This document shows, one piece after another, positions 33,290 to 42,537 of a stretch of DNA of 64,000 nucleotides. Below the pieces are notes generated by a model that made no database searches, had not been told where the DNA came from, and saw nothing but the letters and a program-made list of their open reading frames with translations. The stretch comes from Prolixibacteraceae bacterium. GTDB taxonomy: Bacteria; Bacteroidota; Bacteroidia; Bacteroidales; Prolixibacteraceae. Within the stretch, counting starts at the first letter, position 1, and each line of letters opens with the position of its first letter. The stretch is from the NCBI GenBank assembly GCA_028683385.1, contig JAQUIJ010000008.1, positions 1-64,000 on the forward strand. The letters run 5' to 3'. The position numbers and the translations under genes were made by a program.

Positions 33290-36097
33290 ATGAGAAAAAC
33301 ACTCACCGTAATTTGGATACTGGCAGCAACGCTTTGCTTTGCTCAGCCGCAGTTTAAACTGAGCGATCCATTACCCACTGATCCAAAAGTAACCAAAGGG
33401 GTTTTAGCAAACGGAATGACTTATTATGTGAGAGCGAACAGTACACCGAAAAATCGGGCCGACCTTTACCTGGTTGTGAAAGCCGGTTCTGTTGAAGAGG
33501 ATGATAATCAATTGGGATTGGCTCACTTTGCTGAACATTTGGCATTTAATGGGACTAAAAATTTTCCGAAGCATGAACTGATCAATTATCTGGAATCAAT
33601 AGGAATGGAATTTGGTCCCGAGATCAATGCTTATACTAGCTTCGATGAAACTGTTTACATGATTAAAGTTCCGCTCGATAGCACAAAGTTCATGGATAAA
33701 GGATTGCAGGTATTGTACGATTGGGCCAGTCAGGTGACCGATGCCGACGATGAAATTGATAAGGAGCGGGGAGTTATTCACGAGGAATGGCGCGGTGGAC
33801 GTGATGCCGATGAACGCATGATGCAAAAATGGCTTCCGGTTTTCCTGCACGATTCGAAATATGCCGATCGGCTTCCGATTGGTAAAATGGAAATCGTCGA
33901 TCATTTCGCACCGGAACTGTTGCGTAAGTTCCGAAAAGATTGGTATCGTCCCGATTTGGAAGCTGTTGTCGTTGTCGGCGATTTCGATCAGCAGGCTATG
34001 GTGAAGCAAATTACCGAAATGTTCTCAAAAATTCCGGCAGTCAAAAATCCAAGAAAGAAAAATGAGTATGATGTCCCCAATCACAAGGAAACTTTAGTTT
34101 CGGTAGTGACCGACAAGGAAGCGCAATATGCCGTTGCGCAGATTTTCTATAAACATCCGCTTGAGAAATCGAAAACCATTGGCGATTATCGTAAGGGGAT
34201 TGTTGAAGGTTTGTACAATGCGATGATTAATGATCGGTTGGCAGAACTAACTCAGAAAGAAAATCCTCCTTTCCTAATGGCCAATTCGGGTTACGGAGCG
34301 CTTTTTGGCCCTAAAAGTGTTTACAATTCTGTCGCAGTTTGTCAAAATGGAAAGATTGAAGAAGGAATTAAGACGGTGCTTACCGAGAATGAACGGGTGT
34401 TGAAGTTTGGGTTTACGCAGAGTGAACTTGATCGGCAGAAGGCTTCTATGATGACATCGATGGAGAATGCGTTTAATGAGCGGGAAAAACAAAAATCGGA
34501 AGCCTATGCTGAAGAATATAAACGAAATTTCCTGACTACGGAAGAACCTTTCCCTGGTATTGAAAATGAATACAAGTATTATCAGGCCTTTATTCCTGAA
34601 ATTAAACTGGAAGAAGTAAATGCTCTGGCTGCAAAATGGATTACCAAAGAAAACCGGGTGGTCATTTTAACTGCGCCTGAAATTGAGGGTGTTGCCGTTC
34701 CAACTGAAGCCGACATCAGGAAATACCTCGATGAAGTCGAAAAGGCACCAATTAAACCTTATGTCGATAATGTTACTGATAAACCACTCATTTCGAAAGA
34801 ACCAACTGCCGGTTCAATTACATCAATCCGGAAAATTGATCAGGTTGATGCCGAAGAATGGACGCTTTCGAACGGTGCAAAAGTGATTGTAAAATCAACC
34901 GATTTTAAAGATGATGAAATCCTTTTCTCGGCATACAGTTTGGGTGGAAGTTCGCTTTACGGGCAGAAAGATGATGTTTCTGCAGAAATGGCTCCATCAA
35001 TTCTTGCTTTGAGTGGCTTGGGCGATTTCGATAAAGTATCGCTGGATAAACTCCTTTCAGGAAAAGCGGTTGCAATAAGTCCGTATATCAGCGATTTGCG
35101 CGAAGGTTTTGGCGGCGGTTCTTCGGTTAAAGATGCTGAAACATTATTTCAGTTAATTTATATGTATTTTGTTGATCAACGCACCGACCAGTCGGCCTTT
35201 AATTCGTTTATGTCGCGAACTTCCGGTGCTTTAGAGAATAAAAAGACATCTCCGGAAGCAGCATTTCAGGATACTTTGCAGGTAGTTTCGGCCAATTACA
35301 GTCCCCGTAAGCGACCGATGACTGCTGAATTGTTGAAGGAAGCAGATTTATCCAGAATAACCGAAATCAATCATGAGCGTTTCAGCGATGCCAGTGACTT
35401 TAAGTTCTTTTTCGTCGGAAAGATTGATAAGGAAGCATTAAAACAACTGGTTGTAAAATATCTGGCCTCCATTCCATCGACTCATAAAAATGAAAATTGG
35501 AAGGATGATGGTATTAATGCGCCTTCCGGAGTTGTAGAGAAAACCGTTTATAAAGGTCAGGATGCCAAAAGTATGCAATACCTGGTTTTTCATGGTAATT
35601 ATGAATACAGCCGAAGAAATAATTTGTTGATCAATGCATTGAGTAAAATCTTGACAACCCGTTTACTGGAAGTCATTCGCGAAGATAAAAGCAGCGTGTA
35701 TTACATTGATGCCAATCCTTCGGTAGAGAAATTTCCTGAAGCGAAATACAGCATTGCCATCAATTATGGCGCTGATCCTGCAAAATTAGCCGAATTGAAA
35801 GAAGCCGTTTTTGCCCAGATCAAAGATATTGCCACCAACGGACCAACGGCAATTGATTTGCAAAAAGCTAAAGAAAAACTGCTCCGTGAGCGCGAAACAA
35901 ACCTGCGCGAAAACCGATATTGGCTGAGTATTTTGAGCAATACCTGGTTTTACAGCGATGCCGATTTTAGCCAGTTTGGAGATTACGATAGTATTGTGAA
36001 TTCGTTTACGGTTGACGATATAAAGGCTGCGGCAAACAAATGGTTCGATTTTAAAAATTATTACGGAGTAGCCTTAAAACCTGAGGCTGCGAAGTAG
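33290..36097 (+). CDS. M16 family zinc peptidase (insulinase/pitrilysin type)
   Basis: 935 aa with a cleavable signal peptide (to FAQPQF). The N-terminal half has the inverted zinc motif HFAEH (His79, Glu82, His83) and the downstream metal Glu in the KERGVIHEEWRGGRD region. The C-terminal half is a second M16-fold repeat without the zinc motif. Two M16 halves of about 450 residues are typical of periplasmic pitrilysin-like peptidases in Bacteroidota, which degrade peptides. It is ended by a strong bidirectional terminator. Confidence 0.92.
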   Translation: MRKTLTVIWILAATLCFAQPQFKLSDPLPTDPKVTKGVLANGMTYYVRANSTPKNRADLYLVVKAGSVEEDDNQLGLAHFAEHLAFNGTKNFPKHELINYLESIGMEFGPEINAYTSFDETVYMIKVPLDSTKFMDKGLQVLYDWASQVTDADDEIDKERGVIHEEWRGGRDADERMMQKWLPVFLHDSKYADRLPIGKMEIVDHFAPELLRKFRKDWYRPDLEAVVVVGDFDQQAMVKQITEMFSKIPAVKNPRKKNEYDVPNHKETLVSVVTDKEAQYAVAQIFYKHPLEKSKTIGDYRKGIVEGLYNAMINDRLAELTQKENPPFLMANSGYGALFGPKSVYNSVAVCQNGKIEEGIKTVLTENERVLKFGFTQSELDRQKASMMTSMENAFNEREKQKSEAYAEEYKRNFLTTEEPFPGIENEYKYYQAFIPEIKLEEVNALAAKWITKENRVVILTAPEIEGVAVPTEADIRKYLDEVEKAPIKPYVDNVTDKPLISKEPTAGSITSIRKIDQVDAEEWTLSNGAKVIVKSTDFKDDEILFSAYSLGGSSLYGQKDDVSAEMAPSILALSGLGDFDKVSLDKLLSGKAVAISPYISDLREGFGGGSSVKDAETLFQLIYMYFVDQRTDQSAFNSFMSRTSGALENKKTSPEAAFQDTLQVVSANYSPRKRPMTAELLKEADLSRITEINHERFSDASDFKFFFVGKIDKEALKQLVVKYLASIPSTHKNENWKDDGINAPSGVVEKTVYKGQDAKSMQYLVFHGNYEYSRRNNLLINALSKILTTRLLEVIREDKSSVYYIDANPSVEKFPEAKYSIAINYGADPAKLAELKEAVFAQIKDIATNGPTAIDLQKAKEKLLRERETNLRENRYWLSILSNTWFYSDADFSQFGDYDSIVNSFTVDDIKAAANKWFDFKNYYGVALKPEAAK

Positions 36098-36118
36098 AAA
36101 AAATAGAGCACATTATTG

Positions 36119-36148
36119 AAAAGCCGTTTCAGTTTTGAAGCGGCTTTT
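36119..36148. terminator. Bidirectional terminator between M16 and nucleotidyltransferase genes
   Basis: AAAAGCCGTTTCA pairs with TGAAGCGGCTTTT (one wobble, four-base loop), with A and T runs on both sides, between convergent genes. Confidence 0.85.
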
Positions 36149-36877
36149 CTATTTTTTACCGAAGAGCTTTTCAGCAGCTAATAACTGTTCAGGTTTTCCC
36201 AAATCCATCCATAGATCCGACCGGTCGATAAAAGCTTTAATGGAATGATTTTTGGCAAGTCGTAAATAAAGATCCATGATCGGGAATTTACCAACTTCGG
36301 TTATTAATTCCAAAAATTCAGGCTGAATGATATGAATTCCACTAAATGCGAATGGATGAGCATTGGCAAATGACTCGGCACGGCTAACAATTGTTTCGAT
36401 ATTGCTGAAGTTTTTCCAACCTGCCAATTGCAGATTTTGGTCAAACATCAAGTAGCGGCTGGTTTCACGCTGTCTGACAACCAAAGTTGCCAATGCTTTT
36501 TGTTCCTGATGGTATTTCAGAAGGGAATTCAGATCCAGATTGCTGATCACATCTACATTGTAGATCAGGATTGGTTCGTTTCCTTTCAGGAAAGTGCCAG
36601 CTTTTTTTAATCCGCCGCCAGTATCCAAAAGTTGATCGCGTTCATCAGAAATGTGCATGTCAATTCCGAATGAGTTATTTTCGTTCACGAAAGAAATGAC
36701 TTGCTCTGCAAAGTGAAAAACGTTAATGGTTATGTCCGAAATTCCGAATTGTTTCAAATGTTCGATGGCATGTTGAAGAAGTGGTTTCCCGGCTACACTA
36801 ACCAGTGCTTTGGGTTTATCCTGAGTGTGCTCTTTTAATCTTGTTCCGAGTCCTGCTGCAAAAAGTAGTGCTTTCAC
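36149..36877 (-). CDS. Sugar-phosphate nucleotidyltransferase (MurU/HddC-like)
   Basis: 242 aa. The NTP-binding signature at the start is LLFAAGLGTRLKEHTQDKPKALVSVAGKPLL, followed by IYNVDVISNLDL (metal Asp). The short length without an acyltransferase domain fits MurNAc-1-phosphate uridylyltransferase or D-glycero-manno-heptose-1-phosphate guanylyltransferase-like enzymes. In MurU systems an AmgK-type kinase is usually adjacent, but none is visible here. A heptose epimerase (hldD) occurs 13 kb away. The nucleotide and sugar are undecided. Confidence 0.82.
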   Translation of the reverse strand: MKALLFAAGLGTRLKEHTQDKPKALVSVAGKPLLQHAIEHLKQFGISDITINVFHFAEQVISFVNENNSFGIDMHISDERDQLLDTGGGLKKAGTFLKGNEPILIYNVDVISNLDLNSLLKYHQEQKALATLVVRQRETSRYLMFDQNLQLAGWKNFSNIETIVSRAESFANAHPFAFSGIHIIQPEFLELITEVGKFPIMDLYLRLAKNHSIKAFIDRSDLWMDLGKPEQLLAAEKLFGKK

Positions 36878-36898
36878 TGTGGCTTATTTGAATTCCTT

Positions 36899-36906
36899 CA
36901 AAAATA
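36899..36906 (-). promoter_or_regulatory. Candidate -7 promoter box for the nucleotidyltransferase gene
   Basis: Minus-strand TATTTTTG, an exact TAnnTTTG match, 22 bases upstream of the ATG. Confidence 0.4.
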
Positions 36907-37037
36907 AACATATTGATTGGTCATTTAGGATTCTTGATACTGAATTTTTTCAAAGAAGTAAAATATGAAGGTTAAACCATTTGCTTGGAATATAGTCTAT
37001 GAAGCTGAAACAGATTTAATCACTTTAAAATAAAATC

Positions 37038-37493
37038 ATGAAAAAGTTAGGCGTATTATTTATGATTCTTTTGTTTGCCTCGGGAATTACTTACGCACAA
37101 AGAGGTAGTGATGAACGACCATCGAAAACAATGGAACAGGGTAGAAGCGGAGCCCGTCCTCAAATGAATCCGGAAGAAATGCTTAAGCGACAAACTCAAC
37201 GTTTGGTCGACGAGCTTAAATTAACCAAAGATCAGGAAGCTAAAGTTACCGCGATCAATAAGAAATACATGGGGAAACAGTCTTTTGACTTCTCAAAGAT
37301 GCGCGATGCCAGTGATGAAGAGCGTGCCAAAATGCGCGAAGAGATGCAAAAAATACAGGCTGAAAAGAACAAGGAAATTAAAGCGCTATTAACCCCTGAG
37401 CAAGTAAAAATTTTCGATGAAAATCAGAAGAAGCGCGAAGAAATGAGAAAAAATGGACAAGGCCGAATGGGTGGATTTGGCGGTCCTCAATAA
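37038..37493 (+). CDS. DUF4890/Spy-like periplasmic helical protein
   Basis: 151 aa with a signal peptide (to ITYAQRG). The mature part is helical and highly charged: MLKRQTQRLVDELKLTKDQEAKVTAINKKY, then a long Glu/Lys/Met helix and IKALLTPEQVKIFDENQKKREEMR, ending in a Gly-rich tail. The paired LTxxQ/LTPEQ signatures resemble Spy/CpxP and the DUF4890 group, linked elsewhere to envelope stress or metal binding. It is a single-gene unit with its own terminator. Confidence 0.7.
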   Translation: MKKLGVLFMILLFASGITYAQRGSDERPSKTMEQGRSGARPQMNPEEMLKRQTQRLVDELKLTKDQEAKVTAINKKYMGKQSFDFSKMRDASDEERAKMREEMQKIQAEKNKEIKALLTPEQVKIFDENQKKREEMRKNGQGRMGGFGGPQ

Positions 37494-37518
37494 ATAGTTT
37501 TTGTTGGTTAAAAGAGAG

Positions 37519-37541
37519 AAAGGGGCATTTTGCCCCTTTTT
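37519..37541. terminator. Terminator between DUF4890-like and M1 peptidase genes
   Basis: AAAGGGGCA-TTT-TGCCCCTTTT, a perfect nine-pair stem with three-base loop and long T run, 26 bases past the stop and between convergent genes. Confidence 0.88.
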
Positions 37542-37562
37542 TATTTTCTATTTGGTTTATAA

Positions 37563-39545
37563 TTAATTAATTGACTGTTGTTTGGATTCGTTAGGCCAGC
37601 GGTTGTTTTTGTCATTTACATCGGGCAATTCTAAATCGGGATCTATAATTACCGATTCAATTTCACTGGTCGATTTATAATTGTACTGAAAGTTGCTTCC
37701 GTTTTGCCATATTTCAACCGGAAGTTTTATGACCTGCTCCAGGCCGTTCTTTTCCTTTATTTTCAGTTTTACCGGCATGGCCATTTGCTGCAAATTACAA
37801 AGTGTAATTTTTGCACCATGAACCGGATCGTTGTCAACATATTTAATTTCTGTGATTCCTTGGTCCAAAGTCCAGGTTTGATAATACCATTCGTTCCAGA
37901 ACCAGTTAAGATCTTCACCTGCAGCATTGTTCATCAGCCTGAAAAAGTCGTTTGGAGACGGATGTTTAAAGGTCCATTTTTTTATGTATTCACGAAATGC
38001 ATAATCGAAACGGTCTGGACCCAGAATATATTCACGGGCAATTACCAATCCCAACGCAGCTTTATAATAACTCAAAGTATGTGTCTGTTCACCTTGAACA
38101 TCGGCTAAATTCATTATGTTTTGAGCTTCAGGACTGATTAAATAAGGAGCCAGGTCACGGGCTGGGTTTTTCCCATTCGGGTCAAATTCGCCATCTCTTT
38201 TTGGACCAAATTCGCCGTTGTTAAAAGCGTCCTGCGCATAAACGTCGATAAATGTGTTGAATCCTTCATCCATAAACGGGAAACGTCGTTCGTCAGAACC
38301 GACTATCATCGGAAACCAGTTGTGCCCGATCTCATGTGCCGTGATAAGATACATGACATGTGAAGTATTGACTTTCCAATCACAGAAACTGAGCCCCGGA
38401 TATTCCATACCATCCACCGATCCGGCAATATTTAAAGCGATTGGGTAGGGGTACATATACCATTTTGAAGAAAAATGTTCGACAGATTGTTTTAAGTACT
38501 CAGTTGAACGGCTCCAGGCAGTATCGCCAATGCTTTCCAAAGGATATGCCGACATTGCTAAAGCTGTTTTTTCATTCGGAAGATTAATCCGGGCAGCATC
38601 CCATACATAAGCTTTTGAGGCGGCCCAGGCAACATCTCTGCTGTTTTTCATTTTAAATTGCCAGGTGAGTGTGCCTGTATTTACAGGTCGGGTTGATGGA
38701 TTTGCAACTTCTTCGGGACTGATAATAAATACTGTTTTGTCGCTGGTGCCAGCCTTCTTTAATCTCAAAATCTCAGTCTTTGTCAGCACTTTATCCGGAT
38801 TAACTAATTCGCCCGAGCCAACAACAATCAGATCCCACGGAACGGTTATCTCGTAGTTGAAATCGCCATATTCACAATAGAATTCTCCGTTTCCCAAATA
38901 TGGAAGTGTGTTCCATCCCCGTAAATCGTCGTATACACAAAGTCGTGGATACCATTGTGCAACATCGTATAAAGTACCCTTTGGGGATGTAACCCTGCCA
39001 GTCCGGAATTGTTTGTCACTAATGATGAACGAATATTCTATTTTAACCTGTATTTTCCCTCCCAAAGCCTGAACAGGCTGATCGAGTCTGATTTGCATTC
39101 GCGTGTCAGTTATAATATATTGTGCGTCTACGGTCGACTGTTCGCTTATAACTTTTACAGATTTCAATTTAAATCCGCAGTTTTCAGTTGGAATATTCCC
39201 AATGCTGCTTCCACGAGAACCCTCCATAAATAAATTTTGACCCAATTCGAACCATAAATACGAAAGGTTATCGGAACTATTGTTTGTATAAGTAACGGTT
39301 TCTCTTCCTGAAATAGTTTGGGACAAAGTGTCGAGTTTAACCGCAATTTCATAGTCGGTTTTATTCTGCCAATACTTTTCTCCCGGAATTCCACCGGCAC
39401 TTCGGATAGACGATTCAGAAAAATTAATCAGGTTGGAATTAAATACAGCATGTTGATCGTATTTACTATTTTCCTGAGATTGAACTTGTTTACATTGAAG
39501 TATCAGCAAAATGATTAATGCTAACAGGAAGCTGTAGTGTTTCAT
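37563..39545 (-). CDS. M1 family metallopeptidase (gluzincin aminopeptidase-like)
   Basis: 660 aa exported protein (signal to about residue 23, CKQVQS). The N-terminal beta-domain is followed by the gluzincin active site HEIGHNWFP (His404, Glu405, His408) and the third zinc ligand Glu427 in MDEGFNTFID, exactly 18 residues after the last His. A GAMEN-like exopeptidase motif appears as GSVDGMEYPGLSF, slightly divergent. A helical C-terminus and a short beta-domain end the protein. It probably trims peptides in the periplasm. It is a single gene, convergent with the DUF4890-like gene. Confidence 0.9.
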   Translation of the reverse strand: MKHYSFLLALIILLILQCKQVQSQENSKYDQHAVFNSNLINFSESSIRSAGGIPGEKYWQNKTDYEIAVKLDTLSQTISGRETVTYTNNSSDNLSYLWFELGQNLFMEGSRGSSIGNIPTENCGFKLKSVKVISEQSTVDAQYIITDTRMQIRLDQPVQALGGKIQVKIEYSFIISDKQFRTGRVTSPKGTLYDVAQWYPRLCVYDDLRGWNTLPYLGNGEFYCEYGDFNYEITVPWDLIVVGSGELVNPDKVLTKTEILRLKKAGTSDKTVFIISPEEVANPSTRPVNTGTLTWQFKMKNSRDVAWAASKAYVWDAARINLPNEKTALAMSAYPLESIGDTAWSRSTEYLKQSVEHFSSKWYMYPYPIALNIAGSVDGMEYPGLSFCDWKVNTSHVMYLITAHEIGHNWFPMIVGSDERRFPFMDEGFNTFIDVYAQDAFNNGEFGPKRDGEFDPNGKNPARDLAPYLISPEAQNIMNLADVQGEQTHTLSYYKAALGLVIAREYILGPDRFDYAFREYIKKWTFKHPSPNDFFRLMNNAAGEDLNWFWNEWYYQTWTLDQGITEIKYVDNDPVHGAKITLCNLQQMAMPVKLKIKEKNGLEQVIKLPVEIWQNGSNFQYNYKSTSEIESVIIDPDLELPDVNDKNNRWPNESKQQSIN

Positions 39546-39648
39546 AAATGCTCTAATTTGAGAGTGCAGAAGATTTTAATCACGAATAAATGAGAAAAGT
39601 TATTCATGAAAGAATTTTAGAACACTTAACAAAACAAAAGCTTTTTTG

Positions 39649-40140
39649 TTACAGCGTTTTCAAATCATTTCTGAGCGAGAGCATCTTAATGGCTGTAACT
39701 GCTGCTTCGTCGCCTTTATTTCCAAGTTTGCCTCCTGCACGGTCGAGTGCTTGTTGTTGGTTGTCGGTGGTGAGAACTCCAAAAATAAAAGGCTTGTTGT
39801 ATTTCATGTTCAGGCTGGTGATCCCCTGGGTAACTCCCTGACAGATAAAGTCGAAATGGCGGGTTTCTCCCTGAATGACGCATCCCAAAACGATTATAGC
39901 ATCAACACCTGCATATTCGGCCAGATATTGGGCTCCAAGAGTCAGCTCGAAAGTCCCCGGAACGTGTTTTATGATGATGTTTTCATCTTTAGCTCCATGT
40001 CTTTTTAAAGTATCGGTAGCTCCTTGTGCCAATGCTCCTGTGATTTCGTAATTCCATTCTGCAACAACAATCCCAAACTTCATTGATGCGGCCGATGGAA
40101 CTGTCGTTAAATCGTATTCTGATAAATTTTTTGTAGCCAT
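39649..40140 (-). CDS. ribH: 6,7-dimethyl-8-ribityllumazine synthase
   Basis: 163 aa from the ATG at 40140 ([10 protein letters not shown]); a longer frame starts 14 codons upstream without similarity. Motifs: [12 protein letters not shown] (first substrate loop), [41 protein letters not shown] with the catalytic His in RHFDF, and [18 protein letters not shown]. It makes lumazine for riboflavin synthesis. It lies downstream of a TPR protein but a terminator-like hairpin separates them. No FMN riboswitch was seen. Confidence 0.95.
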   Translation of the reverse strand: MATKNLSEYDLTTVPSAASMKFGIVVAEWNYEITGALAQGATDTLKRHGAKDENIIIKHVPGTFELTLGAQYLAEYAGVDAIIVLGCVIQGETRHFDFICQGVTQGITSLNMKYNKPFIFGVLTTDNQQQALDRAGGKLGNKGDEAAVTAIKMLSLRNDLKTL

Positions 40141-40172
40141 TTTTCTGATTTTAAATAGGTAAAAATAAAAAA

Positions 40173-40190
40173 TCCCCTGCAATGAGGGGA
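40173..40190 (-). terminator. Terminator between the TPR gene and ribH
   Basis: On the minus strand TCCCCT-CATTGC-AGGGGA is followed by TTTTTTATTTTT. It lies 32 bases past the TPR stop and 33 before the ribH start, so ribH expression needs its own promoter or read-through. Confidence 0.7.
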
Positions 40191-40221
40191 CCTTTTCATA
40201 TTATTATAATGTAGCTCGCCA

Positions 40222-40908
40222 CTACATTTTAGCCTTAACTCTTGCAATGTATTTATCAATGCTTCTTCCTTCATTACTTTCAGGAAATTTTTGTTTAATC
40301 GTTTCGTAGATTTTCAAAGCTTCGTCTTGTTTGCTTGAACTTTCCAGTAACTCACCTGCTTTTAACATGTAAATAGGCGCTGTTAGTTCATTGTCATTCA
40401 TTTTATAGGCTTCGGTGTATAAATCGAGCGCTTTGTCTGTTTTCCCAAGTTCAAGTTGAGCATCACCCTGAGCTCCAACAGAAATCGGGCCTAACAGAGC
40501 GTCGTCGGTATCGAACTTTTTAAGGTAGTCAATTGCTTTGTCGAACTGACCCATGTTTAAATATGAAACCCCGGCATAATAGTATGAAAGTTTACCAGCT
40601 TTTGTCGATCCAAAATCGTCAATGATATCCAAAAATCCCGGATTGTTACCGTCGCCGTTCAAAGCCAGATTGAAAGAGTCTTTTTCAAAATAATTCTGAG
40701 CCATAAACATTTGTTCCTGGGCTTCTTTTGTCCGTGGTTCAAGGTAAAACTTGTTTAAACCTAGATAACCAACAGCTACAACTACAATTGCACCGACTAC
40801 GATACCAATTAATTTGGAATTTGATTCAAGAAATTGCTCTGTTTTGGTTAATGCACTTTCTACTTCGGTTAGGTTATCCACCTGAGTGTTTTTTTTGTCT
40901 TTTGCCAT
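40222..40908 (-). CDS. Membrane-anchored tetratricopeptide repeat protein (YfgM-like)
   Basis: 228 aa. A charged cytoplasmic N-terminus is followed by one membrane helix (KLIGIVVGAIVVVAVGYLGL, about 37-56) and TPR helices (AGKLSYYYAGVSYLNMGQFDKAIDYLKKF, DAQLELGKTDKALDLYTEAYKM, AGELLESSSKQDEALKIYETIKQKFPESNEG). It resembles YfgM-type ancillary proteins of Sec/BamA-linked complexes. It is encoded divergently from recF with two exact -7 boxes upstream. Confidence 0.75.
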   Translation of the reverse strand: MAKDKKNTQVDNLTEVESALTKTEQFLESNSKLIGIVVGAIVVVAVGYLGLNKFYLEPRTKEAQEQMFMAQNYFEKDSFNLALNGDGNNPGFLDIIDDFGSTKAGKLSYYYAGVSYLNMGQFDKAIDYLKKFDTDDALLGPISVGAQGDAQLELGKTDKALDLYTEAYKMNDNELTAPIYMLKAGELLESSSKQDEALKIYETIKQKFPESNEGRSIDKYIARVKAKM

Positions 40909-40938
40909 CTTTTAAAGTATAGTTCGAAAATCGAGAGG

Positions 40939-40963
40939 CAAAAATATATTATTTTCAAAAATA
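40939..40963 (-). promoter_or_regulatory. Two -7 promoter boxes upstream of the TPR gene
   Basis: The minus strand carries TATTTTTG twice, at 40939-40946 and 40956-40963, both exact TAnnTTTG matches, 31 and 48 bases before the start. Confidence 0.35.
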
Positions 40964-41061
40964 AACGGCAGATTTCTGAGATAAAAATGAATATTAATCA
41001 ACACATTGATGTTATTATCCTGAATAACGATTTTTTTATCCGGTTTCACCGCCGGAATTTG

Positions 41062-41069
41062 TAGTTTTG
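41062..41069 (+). promoter_or_regulatory. Candidate -7 promoter box for recF
   Basis: TAGTTTTG, an exact TAnnTTTG match, 21 bases upstream of the recF ATG, giving a short untranslated leader. Confidence 0.45.
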
Positions 41070-41090
41070 TTGAATTAAACAGGCTTTAAA

Positions 41091-42188
41091 ATGTATATTC
41101 AAGAATTGTCGGTTGTTAATTTCAAGAACTTTGAACATGCTGAATTTAAGTTTTCTGATGGCTTAAATTGTTTCATTGGGAATAATGGTGCAGGTAAAAC
41201 TAACCTGATGGACGCTATTTATTACCTTTCGTTTTGTAAAAGTTTCCTGAATTCAGTCGATGGTCAAAATATCAGGTTCGATCAGGAATTTTTCATGATA
41301 CAGGGGAAATACACCCGGCTCGAATCGGATGAGGTCATTTATTGTGGCCTGAAAAGAAATCAAAAGAAAATCGTCAAGCGAAACCAGAAGGATTACAAAA
41401 AGTTATCGGAGCATATAGGGCTGATCCCATTGATTATTGTTACTCCATCAGACACTAACCTGATTTCAGGAGGCAGTGATGAACGCCGCCGTTTTGTTGA
41501 TGCAGTTATTTCGCAGTACGATGCGGTTTATCTTGAAAATCTGATCCGGTATAACCGGGCTTTGCAGCAACGGAATAACCTTCTTAAGCAGTTTGCGGGA
41601 AGAAATAATTTTCAAATGGAGTCTCTTGAGGTTTGGGATGATCAGCTCGTAAAATATGGACAGCAGATTCACGAGGTTCGTAAGATTTTCATCGAGAATT
41701 TGCAGCCCATTTTCCAGAATTACTATGAACTGATTTCAGGCGGAAAAGAAATTGTTGGCTTGAAGCATCAGTCTGACTTGACCAACAATAGTTTTGAACA
41801 GTTGCTGAAAGATTCAATTGGAAAGGATCGCATGCTTCAATACACAACAACTGGTATTCATAAAGAAGATTTCGAGTTCGAATTGGCTGGTTATCCGATT
41901 CGGAAATTTGGCTCGCAAGGTCAGAAAAAGACTTACCTTGTGGCCCTCAAATTGGCTCAGTTCGATTTTATGAAAGCCATTTCGGGATTGACTCCGATTT
42001 TATTGTTGGATGATATTTTCGATAAACTGGATAAGAACCGTGTGGAACAGATCGTGAAACTGGTTGCTGACGACCATTTTGGACAGATTTTTATTACCGA
42101 CACCAATCGTGAACACCTCGACCAGATTATTGCTGGTTTGGAAACTGAATCACGGATTTTTACCATCAGTGATGGAAATGTAGTTTAA
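41091..42188 (+). CDS. recF: DNA replication and repair protein RecF
   Basis: 365 aa SMC-like ATPase that loads RecA at gaps. Walker A is GNNGAGKTN (residues 30-38), with the N-terminal LSVVNFKNFEHAEFKF strand pattern. The signature is RKFGSQGQKKTYLVALKLAQ and Walker B is PILLLDDIFDKLD, followed by the TDTNREHL switch. Length is normal. It is followed 10 bases later by a DUF721 gene, the typical Bacteroidota recF-DUF721 pair. Confidence 0.96.
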   Translation: MYIQELSVVNFKNFEHAEFKFSDGLNCFIGNNGAGKTNLMDAIYYLSFCKSFLNSVDGQNIRFDQEFFMIQGKYTRLESDEVIYCGLKRNQKKIVKRNQKDYKKLSEHIGLIPLIIVTPSDTNLISGGSDERRRFVDAVISQYDAVYLENLIRYNRALQQRNNLLKQFAGRNNFQMESLEVWDDQLVKYGQQIHEVRKIFIENLQPIFQNYYELISGGKEIVGLKHQSDLTNNSFEQLLKDSIGKDRMLQYTTTGIHKEDFEFELAGYPIRKFGSQGQKKTYLVALKLAQFDFMKAISGLTPILLLDDIFDKLDKNRVEQIVKLVADDHFGQIFITDTNREHLDQIIAGLETESRIFTISDGNVV

Positions 42189-42198
42189 TTAGAATTTA

Positions 42199-42489
42199 AT
42201 GAGAAAAAGTAATACTCAAAGTATAAGTAGTGTGTTGAAAAGCTATGTTCAGGAAAATCACCTTGAACGTAAACTGAATGAACTGGACCTGATTAAATCG
42301 TGGGAATCGGTAATGGGAAAAACGGTATCGCGCTATACTGGAAATTTGTACATTCAAAACAGCACCTTATTTGTTGAAACAACCTCGCCAATTGTTCGGA
42401 ACGAACTGTTGATGATGAAAGAAGAAATCCGCGTTCGCCTGAATGAGGTGGTTGGCGAAGAATTGATTAAGGCTATCATATTTAGGTAA
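42199..42489 (+). CDS. DUF721 (DciA-like) protein
   Basis: 96 aa. Pattern SISSVLKSYVQENHLERKLNELDLIKSWESVMGKTVSRYTGNLYIQNSTLFVETTSPIVRNELLMMKEEI, the DUF721 core with its VxWExxVG-like centre. DciA of this family assists DnaB helicase loading in bacteria lacking DnaC; whether this short form does so is unknown. It is co-transcribed with recF, which fits a replication/repair role. Confidence 0.85.
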   Translation: MRKSNTQSISSVLKSYVQENHLERKLNELDLIKSWESVMGKTVSRYTGNLYIQNSTLFVETTSPIVRNELLMMKEEIRVRLNEVVGEELIKAIIFR

Positions 42490-42494
42490 GATGC

Positions 42495-42522
42495 GTAGAG
42501 ACGTAACATGTTACATCTCTAC
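42495..42522. repeat. Perfect intergenic palindrome (REP-like)
   Basis: GTAGAGACGTAAC-AT-GTTACATCTCTAC, 13-bp arms with one G-T wobble, six bases past the DUF721 stop. No T run follows, so it is not a classical terminator. The GTAGAGACG arm resembles a repeat I recall as common in Bacteroidota intergenic DNA. Confidence 0.6.
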
Positions 42523-42537
42523 AGGTATTTCTGCTAT

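Noticed and set aside
40081-40230. Possible FMN riboswitch at the ribH leader
   Set aside because: No conserved RFN-element segments; only a plain terminator hairpin is present.
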